Of a DNA stretch of 64,000 bases, positions 36,760 through 45,286 are shown in pieces. The first letter of the stretch is position 1. Each line of letters opens with the position of its first letter. Source of the DNA: Sphingobium sp. B2D3C (GTDB taxonomy: Bacteria > Pseudomonadota > Alphaproteobacteria > Sphingomonadales > Sphingomonadaceae). The notes below the pieces were generated by a model, which did no database searches, was not told where the DNA came from, and saw only the letters and a list, made by a program, of their open reading frames with translations. Location: NCBI RefSeq assembly GCF_025961835.1, contig NZ_JAOQOK010000001.1, positions 1,302,001-1,366,000 of the forward strand, in the 5' to 3' direction. The translations under genes were made by a program, and so were the position numbers.

Positions 36760-37638
36760 ATGAGCAAGACATTCATTACCTGCGCGATCACCGGCGCATC
36801 GCCGATGCCCAAGCATCCCAACTTTCCCTTCCGCCCCGAGCATGTGGCGCAGGAAGCGCTCGACGCGGCCGAGGCCGGCGCGTCGATCATCCATGTCCAT
36901 GTCCGTAATGGCGAAGATGGCACGCCGAGCCAGGAGATGGACGACTATCGCAAGGTGGTGAGCCTCATCCGGGAAAAGAACACGGACGTGATCCTCAACG
37001 TCACGACCGGCCCGGGCTGCATGTGGTTCCCCAAGAGCGCCGACGAGCCGGCGATGCCGGACCTCGGAAAGACCCTGATGTTCACCGCGGAGCGGCGCAT
37101 CGAGCACATCCTCGACCTCAAGCCCGACATGTGCACGCTCGATATCTGCACCATGAACCTGTGGGGCGGCATTGCCATGAATCTGGAGATGATCGTCGGC
37201 AAGATGGGTACCATGTTGCAGGATGCCGGCGTGCTGACCGAGATCGAATGCTTCGAGGCCGGCGATTTCGTCTTCGCGGACGATCTGATGGCCAAGGGCC
37301 TAATTCCCAAAAATGCACCCTTCACCTTCGTACTCGGCACCAAATATGGTCTGCCCGCGACGCCGGAGGCGATGATGTATTCCAAGAACCAGATCCCGCG
37401 CGGCGCGCCCTTCACCGGCTTTGGCATTTCCCGCCACAGCTTCCCCATGGCGGCGCAGTCTGTGCTGCTCGGCGGGCACATGCGCGTTGGCTTCGAGGAT
37501 ACGATCTACCTGCGCAAGGGCGTGCTGGCGCAGAGCAATGCCGATCTGGTGCGGCAGGGCGTCGAGATTCTCGAGAAGATCGGCGGTGAGCTTGCCACGC
37601 CGGGTGAGACCCGGCAGATGCTCGGGCTTAAGCAGTGA
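36760..37638 (+). CDS. Beta-keto acid cleavage enzyme (BKACE, DUF849)
   Basis: 292 residues. The start TFITCAITGASPMPKHP and the metal site IIHVHVRN (His45, His47) define the BKACE family, which uses Zn2+ to condense a beta-keto acid with acetyl-CoA and split it to acetoacetate and a new acyl-CoA. ECFEAGDF and FGISRHSFPMAAQS are further family segments. The keto-acid specificity cannot be read here. It lies 56 bp after the decarboxylase and 49 bp before the IclR regulator. In this setting an aroylacetate such as vanilloylacetate is a good candidate substrate. Confidence 0.85.
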   Translation: MSKTFITCAITGASPMPKHPNFPFRPEHVAQEALDAAEAGASIIHVHVRNGEDGTPSQEMDDYRKVVSLIREKNTDVILNVTTGPGCMWFPKSADEPAMPDLGKTLMFTAERRIEHILDLKPDMCTLDICTMNLWGGIAMNLEMIVGKMGTMLQDAGVLTEIECFEAGDFVFADDLMAKGLIPKNAPFTFVLGTKYGLPATPEAMMYSKNQIPRGAPFTGFGISRHSFPMAAQSVLLGGHMRVGFEDTIYLRKGVLAQSNADLVRQGVEILEKIGGELATPGETRQMLGLKQ

Positions 37639-37687
37639 GGCGGGCACAATAGGGCAGGCCCGCCGACGGCTATTGGGGGATCGCGGC

Positions 37688-38437
37688 ATGGAAGCGAAGG
37701 CGGAGTCCTCGTCGGTCAAATCGGCCACGCGGACGCTCGACATTCTGGAATATGTCGTCAGCAGTGGCCGGCCGGTCAGTGCTGCCGAGATTGCGCTCTC
37801 CTTGGCGATTCCCGTCAGCAGCCTCTCCTATCTGCTCGGGACGCTGGTCGAACGGGGCTATCTGCTGCGCAGCGGCCGGCTCCATTCGCCCGGGCCGGCG
37901 CTCGCCCGTCTCAACCCGGCACCGGAAGCCATCCCGCTCAAGGACCGGGTCTATCCGGTGCTGCGATCGGTCTCGCGGCAACTCAACGAGACCGTCTCCT
38001 TCTTCGTCCGCCATGGCGAGAATATGGAGGCGATTGCAGGAGAAGTGGCGCCGCAAGCGCTGCGCTATACCATTGAGGTTGGCCGCCTCGTCCCGCTCCA
38101 TGCCTTTGCCGCCGGCAAAGCCATTCTGGCCGCGCTCGATCCGCAGGAGTTGGACGCCTATTTCGCGGCGGCGAGTCGCGCGGCGTTCACCCCGCAGACA
38201 CGCACTGCCGAGGCAGAGCTGCGCCGCGAACTGGCACAGATCGCGCAAACCGGTATTGCGCGCACTGCCGAAGAGTTTACCCCCGGCATCATCGGTATCG
38301 GCCATGCCGTGCATGTAGGCGGGAGCCTGGTCGGTGCGATCAGCGCCGCCATCCCGGTCGCGCGGGCTACGCCGGAGCTTGAGCAGCGCGCGGCCGTCCT
38401 GCTCACCCAGGCGGCCCAGGCGCTTGGCGGAGACTGA
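37688..38437 (+). CDS. IclR-family transcriptional regulator
   Basis: 249 residues: an N-terminal winged helix (RTLDILEYVVSSGRPVSAAEIA, then LLGTLVERGYLLRS) and the GAF-like IclR effector domain (VGRLVPLHAFAAGKAILAAL, then TPGIIGIGHAVHVGGSLVGAISAAIP). It most likely controls the decarboxylase/BKACE unit, with which it is collinear. The ATG at 37688 starts the family N-terminus. Its end overlaps the cupin frame. Confidence 0.9.
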   Translation: MEAKAESSSVKSATRTLDILEYVVSSGRPVSAAEIALSLAIPVSSLSYLLGTLVERGYLLRSGRLHSPGPALARLNPAPEAIPLKDRVYPVLRSVSRQLNETVSFFVRHGENMEAIAGEVAPQALRYTIEVGRLVPLHAFAAGKAILAALDPQELDAYFAAASRAAFTPQTRTAEAELRRELAQIAQTGIARTAEEFTPGIIGIGHAVHVGGSLVGAISAAIPVARATPELEQRAAVLLTQAAQALGGD

Positions 38438-38786
38438 AGGCAAAGCGCGGGGGGTTATCAACCTCCTCGCGCCACTTCCCGATGCCAGCGTCGAGGAAAT
38501 CTTCGACCTGATCCTCGAAAAGGCAGGCGCCCGGATCGAGCGGATCGTGTCGCAGGGGCAGACGACGCCCGATACCGCCCCCTACGATCAGCCGTATGAC
38601 GAGTGGGTAATGCTGCTGGCCGGCGGCGCCCGGCTCTGGCTGGAGGATCGGGGCGAGTGCGCTTTCTCGCCCGGCGACGCGCTGCTTATCCCTGCTCACG
38701 TCCGTCATCGCGTCGTCTGGACGCAGGCAGCACCGCCGACCGTCTGGCTGGCGGTGCATTTCGCGCAGGATCCCCCGGCAGAGTGA
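38424..38786 (+). CDS. Small cupin-domain protein
   Basis: 120 residues. EWVMLLAGGARLWLEDRG, CAFSPGDALLIPAHVRHRV and VWLAVHF make a single cupin barrel with a partial metal motif. No ATG or GTG fits; a TTG at 38424, inside the end of the IclR gene, is the likely start, implying translational coupling with a 14-bp overlap. A sensor, isomerase or dioxygenase role is possible; the function is unknown. Confidence 0.6.
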   Translation: MAETEGKARGVINLLAPLPDASVEEIFDLILEKAGARIERIVSQGQTTPDTAPYDQPYDEWVMLLAGGARLWLEDRGECAFSPGDALLIPAHVRHRVVWTQAAPPTVWLAVHFAQDPPAE

Positions 38787-38810
38787 ACCGCCGGGCGACG
38801 TGTCGGGCCG

Positions 38811-39539
38811 TCAGTTACCCCGCGGCTGCTTGGTCATCATCGGCGTGAAATTCTCGACAATGAAGGCCCGTCCGAGCACCGGATGCGCAAAACTCATCGG
38901 CACTTCGTAGCGGTGCGGCCAGGTCTGCCGCACTTCCTTCTCGGGCAGGATGCGGTCGGGGCCGTTGGGATCTTCCGGATAAGGCTTTTGCGCCGGCTGC
39001 AGGTGCGCGGTGGTGTGCGCCCAGCCCTTCTCATAGTCGCCCTGCCACTGCATCATATAGTCGAGGCGCTTGATCTTCCAGACGCCGTCTTCCTTGACAT
39101 AGTCATTCTCGTAGATGCCGGACTCCCAGAATTGCTGCGGCACGCCTTCGGGCTTTTCGTGCAGCGCGTCGTCATGCCAGCCACCCGCAAGAATGCCGCG
39201 GAAGCGCCCCTTGGCGGTCTGGCCGTCCTCGCCAATCGTGATCACATCCTGCAGCTGGAAATGGTCGAGCAACAGGCCATGGACCGGGCCGCGCCGCCCG
39301 CCGGTGAAGAGGTTCTGGAACCATGTTCCATAAAGGCGCATCACACCCTCATATCCGACATATTCGCCGGAGAGGAACACAACCACACCCTCCTTGGCAA
39401 AGAGACCGGCAACCTCCTCGGGGCGGTTATAGTCGATATAGTAGCCATAGGCCCATTGGAGCCGACGGATCGCGTTGATATCTTCGAGTTCCTGGACCTT
39501 CTTTTCCAGCTTGGCCAGGCGCGATTCCACCTCAGACAT
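38811..39539 (-). CDS. NTF2/SnoaL-like protein with N-terminal coiled coil
   Basis: 242 residues. The N-terminus (VESRLAKLEKKVQELEDINAIRRLQ) is a short coiled coil leading into a SnoaL-like domain: YGYYIDYNRPEEVAGLFAKEG, then GRFRGILAGGWHDD and VWKIKRLDYMMQWQGDY. The C-terminal 70 residues extend past the usual domain. Related proteins are common next to LigD-type SDRs in sphingomonads, and one is divergently transcribed here. Enzymatic role unknown. Confidence 0.7.
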   Translation of the reverse strand: MSEVESRLAKLEKKVQELEDINAIRRLQWAYGYYIDYNRPEEVAGLFAKEGVVVFLSGEYVGYEGVMRLYGTWFQNLFTGGRRGPVHGLLLDHFQLQDVITIGEDGQTAKGRFRGILAGGWHDDALHEKPEGVPQQFWESGIYENDYVKEDGVWKIKRLDYMMQWQGDYEKGWAHTTAHLQPAQKPYPEDPNGPDRILPEKEVRQTWPHRYEVPMSFAHPVLGRAFIVENFTPMMTKQPRGN

Positions 39540-39612
39540 TATCGACTCCTCTCTCTTTGACTGTATGTTTTGCTAACAAAGCACAAATAGCCGGCGAGAG
39601 GAAAGAGTCATC

Positions 39613-40536
39613 ATGAGCAGCACGGATTGGTCCGGAAAAGTCGCGTTCATAACGGGCGCGGGCACCGGAATCGGCTTCGGGATTGCGCGGGCTTTCAGCA
39701 ACGCCGGCATGCGCCTCGCCCTCTCCTACCGCAATGAAGAGCAGCGGGCGCGCTGCACCCAATGGTTCGAGGAGCGCGGGCGGGAAGCGCCGCTCTGGAT
39801 CAAGCTGGACGTGACCGATCGGGCGGCGTTCCAACAGGCTGCAGAGCAAGTCGTCGATCATTTCGGCGCCTGCCATGTGCTGGTGAACAATGCCGGCGTT
39901 TCCGTTTTCGGCCCCACCGATGAAGCCAGCTTCGCCGATTATGACTGGATCATGGGCGTCAACTTTGGCGGGGTGGTGAACGGCATCACGTCCTTCCTGC
40001 CCAAGATCAAGGCGAGCGGCGAAGGCGGCCATGTGGTTAACGTCGCAAGCATGGCGGCCTATCTCTCCGGGCCGCAAGCCGGGATCTATACCGCCAGCAA
40101 ATTCGCGGTGCGCGGCCTGACGGAGTGCCTGCGCTATAATCTGGTGCCCTATGGCATTGGCGTCTCGCTGGTCTGCCCGGCGCTGGTCGCGACGGATGCG
40201 GCGCTCTCCGCGCTCAAGCGCCCGGCCGAATTTTCGGGCAGCGGTTTCGCACCGGTGGACGAGGCGGAAATCCGCCAGTTCGCGACCGCTTTCGAGAATG
40301 GCATGGACCCGCTGGAGGCCGGTGAGAAGATTTTTGCGGGAATGGTCGAGAACCGGGGCCTGATCTTCACCCACCCCGAATTTGCGGAAGACTTCAAGGA
40401 CATCTACGAAACCAGCCTCGCCGCCCTGCCGGATGAAGTCGCGCCGCCGGAGCGCCTTGAGGTCGAGCGGATGCGCCGGGCCGCTAACAAGGCCGCGCTG
40501 GAAGGCGCGAAGATCGGTTTGAGCGACCTCACCTAA
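39613..40536 (+). CDS. LigD-type short-chain dehydrogenase
   Basis: 307 residues, the size of the LigD/LigL/LigN/LigO C-alpha dehydrogenases. It shares their pattern: VAFITGAGTGIGFG, VFGPTDEASFADYDWIMGVN, NGITSFLPKI, Ser in NVASMAAY, Tyr-x3-Lys in YTASK, and YGIGVSLVCPALVATD, with a long acidic/basic C-terminal tail. Those enzymes oxidise the benzylic alcohol of lignin aryl-glycerol ethers to the ketone that LigF-type transferases then cleave. Substrate and stereochemistry are not readable. Its promoter is shared with the divergent NTF2-like gene. Confidence 0.78.
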   Translation: MSSTDWSGKVAFITGAGTGIGFGIARAFSNAGMRLALSYRNEEQRARCTQWFEERGREAPLWIKLDVTDRAAFQQAAEQVVDHFGACHVLVNNAGVSVFGPTDEASFADYDWIMGVNFGGVVNGITSFLPKIKASGEGGHVVNVASMAAYLSGPQAGIYTASKFAVRGLTECLRYNLVPYGIGVSLVCPALVATDAALSALKRPAEFSGSGFAPVDEAEIRQFATAFENGMDPLEAGEKIFAGMVENRGLIFTHPEFAEDFKDIYETSLAALPDEVAPPERLEVERMRRAANKAALEGAKIGLSDLT

Positions 40537-40603
40537 CTAGGGCGGAGCGCCTTGCGTGCGCGACGGCGACGATCCAATAAGATGCAAAGACAGGGGAGAA
40601 TAT

Positions 40604-42190
40604 ATGAACGGCAAATCCATCGCCTCTCTGGCCGCCTTGCTGGCCGGCGCCGCCCTTGCGCCGACGCCCGTAGCCGCACAGGACGCAGCCCAGCGCTGTG
40701 CGGCCCTCACCAGCCAGAATTTCGGCGCCGAGGTGAAGATCACCAGCGCCATGCTGGTACCGGCCGGCCCCTCCAAGGCGCCACCGCCACCGGGCGAGCC
40801 ACCCGCCACGCTGGTACTTCCTGAACATTGCCGCGTGGATGGCGTCATCAACCAGCGCACGGGCGCCGGTGGCAAGACCTATGGCATCGGCTTCGCCCTT
40901 GCGCTGCCGAAGGATTGGAGCGGTCGCTTCCTTCTGATGGGCGGCGGCGGACTGAATGGCAGCATTCGCGAACCGATCGGTCCGGTCGCGGCCGGCAACC
41001 GCCCTGCCCTCTCCCGCGGCTTTGCGGTGCTCAGCCATGACAGCGGCCACAAAGGCGCGGTGTTCGACAACGCCTTCATGGTCGATCAGCGCGCGACGCT
41101 CGATTTTGCGGAGAGTTCGGTGCGCACCGTCACGCTCGCCGGCAAGGCGATCGCACAGGGCTTCTACGGCAAATCGGCCACGCGCAGCTACATGACCGGA
41201 TGCTCGACCGGCGGTCGGGAGGGCATGCTCGCCGCACAGCGTTATCCGGAGCTTTTCGATGGAATCGTGGTCGGCGCGCCGGCCATGCGGACCGGCAACT
41301 CAAATCTCGGCATGAGCTATGCGCAGGTGATGTTCAACCAGGCCGCGCCCAAGGATGACAAGGGCACGCCCCTGATCGACCGGACCTTCTCGCCGACGGA
41401 TCGCCAACTCATCCTCAAGGGCCTGCTCAACCAGTGCGACGGCCTCGATGGCCTCAAGGACGGGATGATCGAGAATGTCGGCCAATGCCGCTTCCAGCCT
41501 GCCCGGCTGCAATGCACCGGCGCGAAGGCGGATTCGTGCCTGAGCAAGGCGCAGGTCGAGGCCCTTGAGCGCGCCTTTGCCGGGCCGCGCGACAGGTCCG
41601 GTTATCCGCTCTATGCACCGGTGCCCTTTGATACCGGCATCGTCGATACCTCCGGCCCGGTATCCGGCTACATCACCACCGGCGCGCCAGGCGTGTTCGG
41701 CCCGCCACTGCGCGACCTCACGATCGATCTCGATGCGCGCATCAACGAGGTGCGCAACAACGCCCAGCAGCGGCTCACCGACACATCCTACTGGACCAAC
41801 CTCAACACCTTCCTCGACAAGGGCAGCAAGATCCTCTTCTTCCACGGCGTGAGCGACCCCTGGTTCTCGGCCTGGGATACGTGGGATTACTGGCTGCGCG
41901 CGTCCGAAACCAATGGCGAGGCGTGGGACGCGGCAAGCCGCTTCTACATGGTCCCGGGCATGGCGCATTGCAGTGGCGGCAATGCCTTCGATCAGTTCGA
42001 TCTGCTCGGCGCCGTGGTGGACTGGGTCGAGCAAGGCAAGGTGCCGGAAGGCGTGACCGCGAGCCGGCGCGATGGATCGGCCAGTCGCCCGCTCTGCCCC
42101 TTCCCCAGCTACGCGCGCTACACCGGCGGCGATGCCGCCAAGGCCAGCAGCTTCACCTGCACCCAACCTGACGTGGAGGAAAAGCCATGA
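40604..42190 (+). CDS. Tannase/feruloyl-esterase family secreted hydrolase
   Basis: 528 residues with a signal peptide ending TPVAAQDAAQ. The nucleophile motif GCSTGGREG has Ser201 next to Cys200, as in the tannase family, where that Cys pairs with one beside the catalytic His (GMAHCSGG). Asp in GVSDPWFSAWD completes the triad. It probably hydrolyses esters of hydroxycinnamic, gallic or related acids in the periplasm. The DUF3237 gene follows with an ATGA overlap. GGGGAGAA precedes the ATG. Confidence 0.85.
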   Translation: MNGKSIASLAALLAGAALAPTPVAAQDAAQRCAALTSQNFGAEVKITSAMLVPAGPSKAPPPPGEPPATLVLPEHCRVDGVINQRTGAGGKTYGIGFALALPKDWSGRFLLMGGGGLNGSIREPIGPVAAGNRPALSRGFAVLSHDSGHKGAVFDNAFMVDQRATLDFAESSVRTVTLAGKAIAQGFYGKSATRSYMTGCSTGGREGMLAAQRYPELFDGIVVGAPAMRTGNSNLGMSYAQVMFNQAAPKDDKGTPLIDRTFSPTDRQLILKGLLNQCDGLDGLKDGMIENVGQCRFQPARLQCTGAKADSCLSKAQVEALERAFAGPRDRSGYPLYAPVPFDTGIVDTSGPVSGYITTGAPGVFGPPLRDLTIDLDARINEVRNNAQQRLTDTSYWTNLNTFLDKGSKILFFHGVSDPWFSAWDTWDYWLRASETNGEAWDAASRFYMVPGMAHCSGGNAFDQFDLLGAVVDWVEQGKVPEGVTASRRDGSASRPLCPFPSYARYTGGDAAKASSFTCTQPDVEEKP

Positions 42191-42699
42191 GCCGCAGCCT
42201 CGGCGCAGTCGCGCTGATATCCGTGTTGGCGCTCCCGGCTCAAGCCGCCGACGCTGACCCCAGCAAGCCCATCCTGGAGTTCGCCTTTGAAGAGATGGTC
42301 ACGCTCTCGCCGGCCATGCCGGCCGGGAAGACGCCCTATGGCGAGCGGCTGATCATTCCGATCACCGGCGGGACGTTTGAGGGACCGGGCATCAAAGGCA
42401 CGATCATCCCCGGCGGATGGGACTGGCAGTTGCGTCGCAGCGATGGCTGCACGGACATCAAGGCCGATTATATGATCCGCACCGATGATGGCGTGATCAT
42501 CAACGTGGTCAACAAGGGCACGTTGTGCGGGCCCGACAAGGACGGCAAGCCCCGGCCCGGGCGCACCCACCCGGTGTTCGAGGCACCGCTCGGCAAATAT
42601 GAGTGGCTGGGGCAGAGCGCGTTTCTCGGCACGCTGGAGCCGGTGATGGCGGACGGCAAGGTGAGCGCCGTCCGCATCCGCTTCTACCGGGCGATGTAA
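42187..42699 (+). CDS. DUF3237 protein with signal peptide
   Basis: 170 residues. A signal peptide (SLGAVALISVLALPAQAADA) precedes a DUF3237 beta-barrel domain: ITGGTFEGPGIKGTIIPGGWDWQL, then ADYMIRTDDGVIINVVNKG and KYEWLGQSAFLGTLEP. DUF3237 proteins have no assigned function. Translational coupling to the tannase-like gene (ATGA overlap) and shared export suggest they work together in the periplasm. Confidence 0.75.
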   Translation: MSRSLGAVALISVLALPAQAADADPSKPILEFAFEEMVTLSPAMPAGKTPYGERLIIPITGGTFEGPGIKGTIIPGGWDWQLRRSDGCTDIKADYMIRTDDGVIINVVNKGTLCGPDKDGKPRPGRTHPVFEAPLGKYEWLGQSAFLGTLEPVMADGKVSAVRIRFYRAM

Positions 42700-42718
42700 G
42701 CGGGCGTCTGCAGGACGA

Positions 42719-43216
42719 TCAGATGCCGTAGACGTCCAGCATGGTCGGCACCCGGTCGTTCAGCAGGCGGATGACCTTGCGGGCAATCTTCCAACTGCCG
42801 TCCTCGTTGCGCAGTTCATGCTCGTATCGGCCGAAGTAGGCGTGCGAGCGGTTGCTGCGCACGTCGTGCACATTCACGATGAAGGTCGAATTCACGCGCG
42901 ACAGCCCCTCGCCCGCTGCCTCGGCGATGACATTGCCGATCATGTGCGACACGCGCGGCATGACAGCAGACGCCACCGAAAAGCCGGAGCGGATGCGCTG
43001 GATCCGGTCCGCCAGGTTGCGGCGACCGCGATAATAGATCAGCGAGAGTTCAGCCTCAGGGTCTTCGGTCTGCGTGCCGTCGTCGCGCCAGGTGGGCATC
43101 CAGAACACGCAATCCTTGGTGAACAGCTCAAGCCAGGCCTCGAGATCGAGACTGTCGAGCAGCAGCGCCTCGCGATAAAGCAGTTGCGCGGCGTCGGCGT
43201 GGTTCAGCTGGCTCAT
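42719..43216 (-). CDS. Aromatic-ring-hydroxylating dioxygenase, beta subunit
   Basis: 165 residues of the NTF2-like small subunit: LYREALLLDSLDLEAWLELFTKDCVFWMP, then YYRGRRNLADRIQRI and SWKIARKVIRLLNDRVP. It has a structural role in the alpha3beta3 oxygenase. The start overlaps the stop of the alpha gene by ATGA. It converges on the DUF3237 gene with about 20 bp between them. Confidence 0.87.
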   Translation of the reverse strand: MSQLNHADAAQLLYREALLLDSLDLEAWLELFTKDCVFWMPTWRDDGTQTEDPEAELSLIYYRGRRNLADRIQRIRSGFSVASAVMPRVSHMIGNVIAEAAGEGLSRVNSTFIVNVHDVRSNRSHAYFGRYEHELRNEDGSWKIARKVIRLLNDRVPTMLDVYGI

Positions 43217-44556
43217 GCGATCACCTCCGCCATGCGCTGCGCCCAGGCGCGATAGTAGCTCGCGAACAGGCTCTCGTCGCACAGCTGCGCATCGGCGACG
43301 ACGTTGCGCGCGGGCTTGAGGTCGATCATGTCGGCATACATGTTCCCGCCCTCTTTCGAGGCGGTCAGGCCGCGGGCGTGGCCTTGCAGCCAGGGACGGT
43401 CCTGCTCGGCCATGCCCAGCTGGGCCTCCTCATAGCAGACGGTGTCGTCCGGCGTGGCCATGCCGGTCGGGTTGAAGAAATCCTCATATTGCCGGATGCG
43501 GAATGTCCGCGCCTGCGCGCTTTCGCCGCGCGGAGCGATGCACCAGGTCTGCATCTCGGTGAGGCCGGCGGCCAACGGGCGGATGACCCGCATCTGGCTC
43601 GACGCATTCTCGGCGATCTGCAGATTGGGGAAGATCGTGAGGTTGCGCATGTTGAACATCCAGTTGCGCTTGGCCTCGCCATGATCGCGGGCGAGCTGTT
43701 CGGCCCGCTCGAACTCGGGGATTGCGGAGGAGACGGGCATGATGCCCCAGTTGAGCACATGACCATGATCGAAACTCATCGTGCCGCCGCTGGTGCCGCT
43801 GGCTTCCTCCTGCCAGAAGTCGGAGGCACCCAGCGAGGACTGCACGACATCCTCCGCCTGCTCCTTGGCGCGCTGATCGAGAATGCGGATGTAGCTCGGA
43901 TGGGTGGAGGTGAAGTGATACTGGTCCGAGCAGTTTTCGAGCTGCATCTTCCAGTTCGCGGCATAAGTGAAGGTGACGCGGCCGGGCACCAGCTCCACGC
44001 CTTCCGGGCTCTTGTCGACCACCAGATCCAGCAATTTGCGGGCCTCACCCAGATGCTCATCGAGGCTCGGCACATCGGCATTCAGGCTGGCGAACAGGAA
44101 GCCGCGATACTCGCCGAACTTCGCCACGGGGGCCAGATTGTGGTTCTCCTGGTCGAACCCGGCACCGTAGCAGCCGCTCTTCTGCCACTTGATGTTCTTG
44201 TTCGCGCCCGCGCTATCGAATGTCCAGCTATGATAGGGGCAGACATGCCGGCGCGCATTGCCGCACAGCTTCTGGATGAGGCGCACGCCCTTGTGCGGAC
44301 AGGCATTGACGAAACAGTGCAGCGCCCCTTCGCCATCACGACTGACGATAATCGGCACCCGGCCGATGAAGCTGGTGAAATAATCGTGAGGATTCTCGGC
44401 TTGCGTGGCGAGCCCGATGAACACCCATCCGCCTTCGAAGATGTGCTTCATCTCCAGATCGAACAGATCGGGGTCGCGGAACAGGGCACGGTTGACGCGG
44501 AACACGCCGTCTTCCGGGCGGTCGTCGATCAGGTCGCGAAGCGCAAAGCCGGTCAT
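43213..44556 (-). CDS. Rieske aromatic-ring-hydroxylating dioxygenase, alpha subunit
   Basis: 447 residues. The Rieske [2Fe-2S] ligands are Cys86-x-His88 (NACPHKG) and Cys106-x2-His109 (VCPYHSW). The mononuclear iron site includes NCSDQYHFTSTHPSY in the catalytic domain. The type recalls benzoate/anthranilate/cumate dioxygenases acting on aromatic acids. No ferredoxin or reductase gene is nearby, so electrons must come from elsewhere. The ATG at 44556 is preferred; a TTG six codons upstream is in frame. The MarR gene lies upstream on the same strand. Confidence 0.88.
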   Translation of the reverse strand: MTGFALRDLIDDRPEDGVFRVNRALFRDPDLFDLEMKHIFEGGWVFIGLATQAENPHDYFTSFIGRVPIIVSRDGEGALHCFVNACPHKGVRLIQKLCGNARRHVCPYHSWTFDSAGANKNIKWQKSGCYGAGFDQENHNLAPVAKFGEYRGFLFASLNADVPSLDEHLGEARKLLDLVVDKSPEGVELVPGRVTFTYAANWKMQLENCSDQYHFTSTHPSYIRILDQRAKEQAEDVVQSSLGASDFWQEEASGTSGGTMSFDHGHVLNWGIMPVSSAIPEFERAEQLARDHGEAKRNWMFNMRNLTIFPNLQIAENASSQMRVIRPLAAGLTEMQTWCIAPRGESAQARTFRIRQYEDFFNPTGMATPDDTVCYEEAQLGMAEQDRPWLQGHARGLTASKEGGNMYADMIDLKPARNVVADAQLCDESLFASYYRAWAQRMAEVIA

Positions 44557-44686
44557 CGTACACTCATCTCCCAAGGATCATGCTGGTCGCGCGACAAGAT
44601 CCCTGGAGGACCATCGCGCGCATCATGCGAAATCACTTAACATGATAAGCATATCGTCGCAACTGCCGCAAGAGGGACGCGTGGGC

Positions 44687-45133
44687 TCACTCCTCATCGA
44701 TTGCTGCGCACAATGCGCGCAACTCAGCGGCGAGGCCATCGAGGCGCGTCGCGCCGAAACGGGCTGAATAGACCCGCATCATGGCCGCGACATGGGCGGA
44801 GACGACTGTCACGATCTGCGCGCCGGCCGGCGAGAGCGCGATGGTGGACCGTCTGCGATCATCGGGATCGGCAGTGCGAACGATCAGCGCGCGCCCTTCC
44901 AGTTCGCGCAAAATGCGCGTCACGCTCGGCGCGTGGAGCAGCGCGACTTCGGCCAGGTCGGTTGCATCGGTGGTGCCCCGGTCGTTGATCACCCGCAGCA
45001 CGCGCCACTGCGGCTCGGTGATGTCGAAGTCGCGCAACTTGGTGCGCATCGGGGCGATCACCGCTTCCTTGGCGCTCAACAGGATCGCAGCCAGCGATTG
45101 CTCGAATGGCGGGAGTTTCTCGTCTTCGACCAT
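44687..45133 (-). CDS. MarR-family regulator (HpaR-like)
   Basis: 148 residues. The winged helix (ITEPQWRVLRVINDRGTTDATDLAEVALLHAPSVTRILRELEGRALIVR) with RRRSTIALSPAGA, and the N-terminal FEQSLAAILLSAKEAV, resemble HpaR, the repressor of homoprotocatechuate degradation. It is collinear with and upstream of the Rieske oxygenase genes and probably controls them. The effector is likely an aromatic acid. Confidence 0.82.
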   Translation of the reverse strand: MVEDEKLPPFEQSLAAILLSAKEAVIAPMRTKLRDFDITEPQWRVLRVINDRGTTDATDLAEVALLHAPSVTRILRELEGRALIVRTADPDDRRRSTIALSPAGAQIVTVVSAHVAAMMRVYSARFGATRLDGLAAELRALCAAIDEE

Positions 45134-45234
45134 CTTTGCCCCTTGCGCGCCCTGCCTGCCCTGCCCGCCGCGTCATTCCACGGCCGGCGCTCGCGCAAAA
45201 CTCATCGCTATTCACTGAGCCGTCGTCCAGCCCA

Positions 45235-45265
45235 TAAAAAACGGGGCCGCCTTTCGGCAGCCCCG
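45235..45265 (-). terminator. Rho-independent terminator of ligM
   Basis: Read leftward, a CGGGGCTGCC/GGCGGCCCCG stem (one mismatch) with a GAAA loop is followed by TTTTTT. It lies 22 bp after the ligM-like stop codon. Confidence 0.8.
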
Positions 45266-45286
45266 CTCTTGAACTCTTGAGACCGA

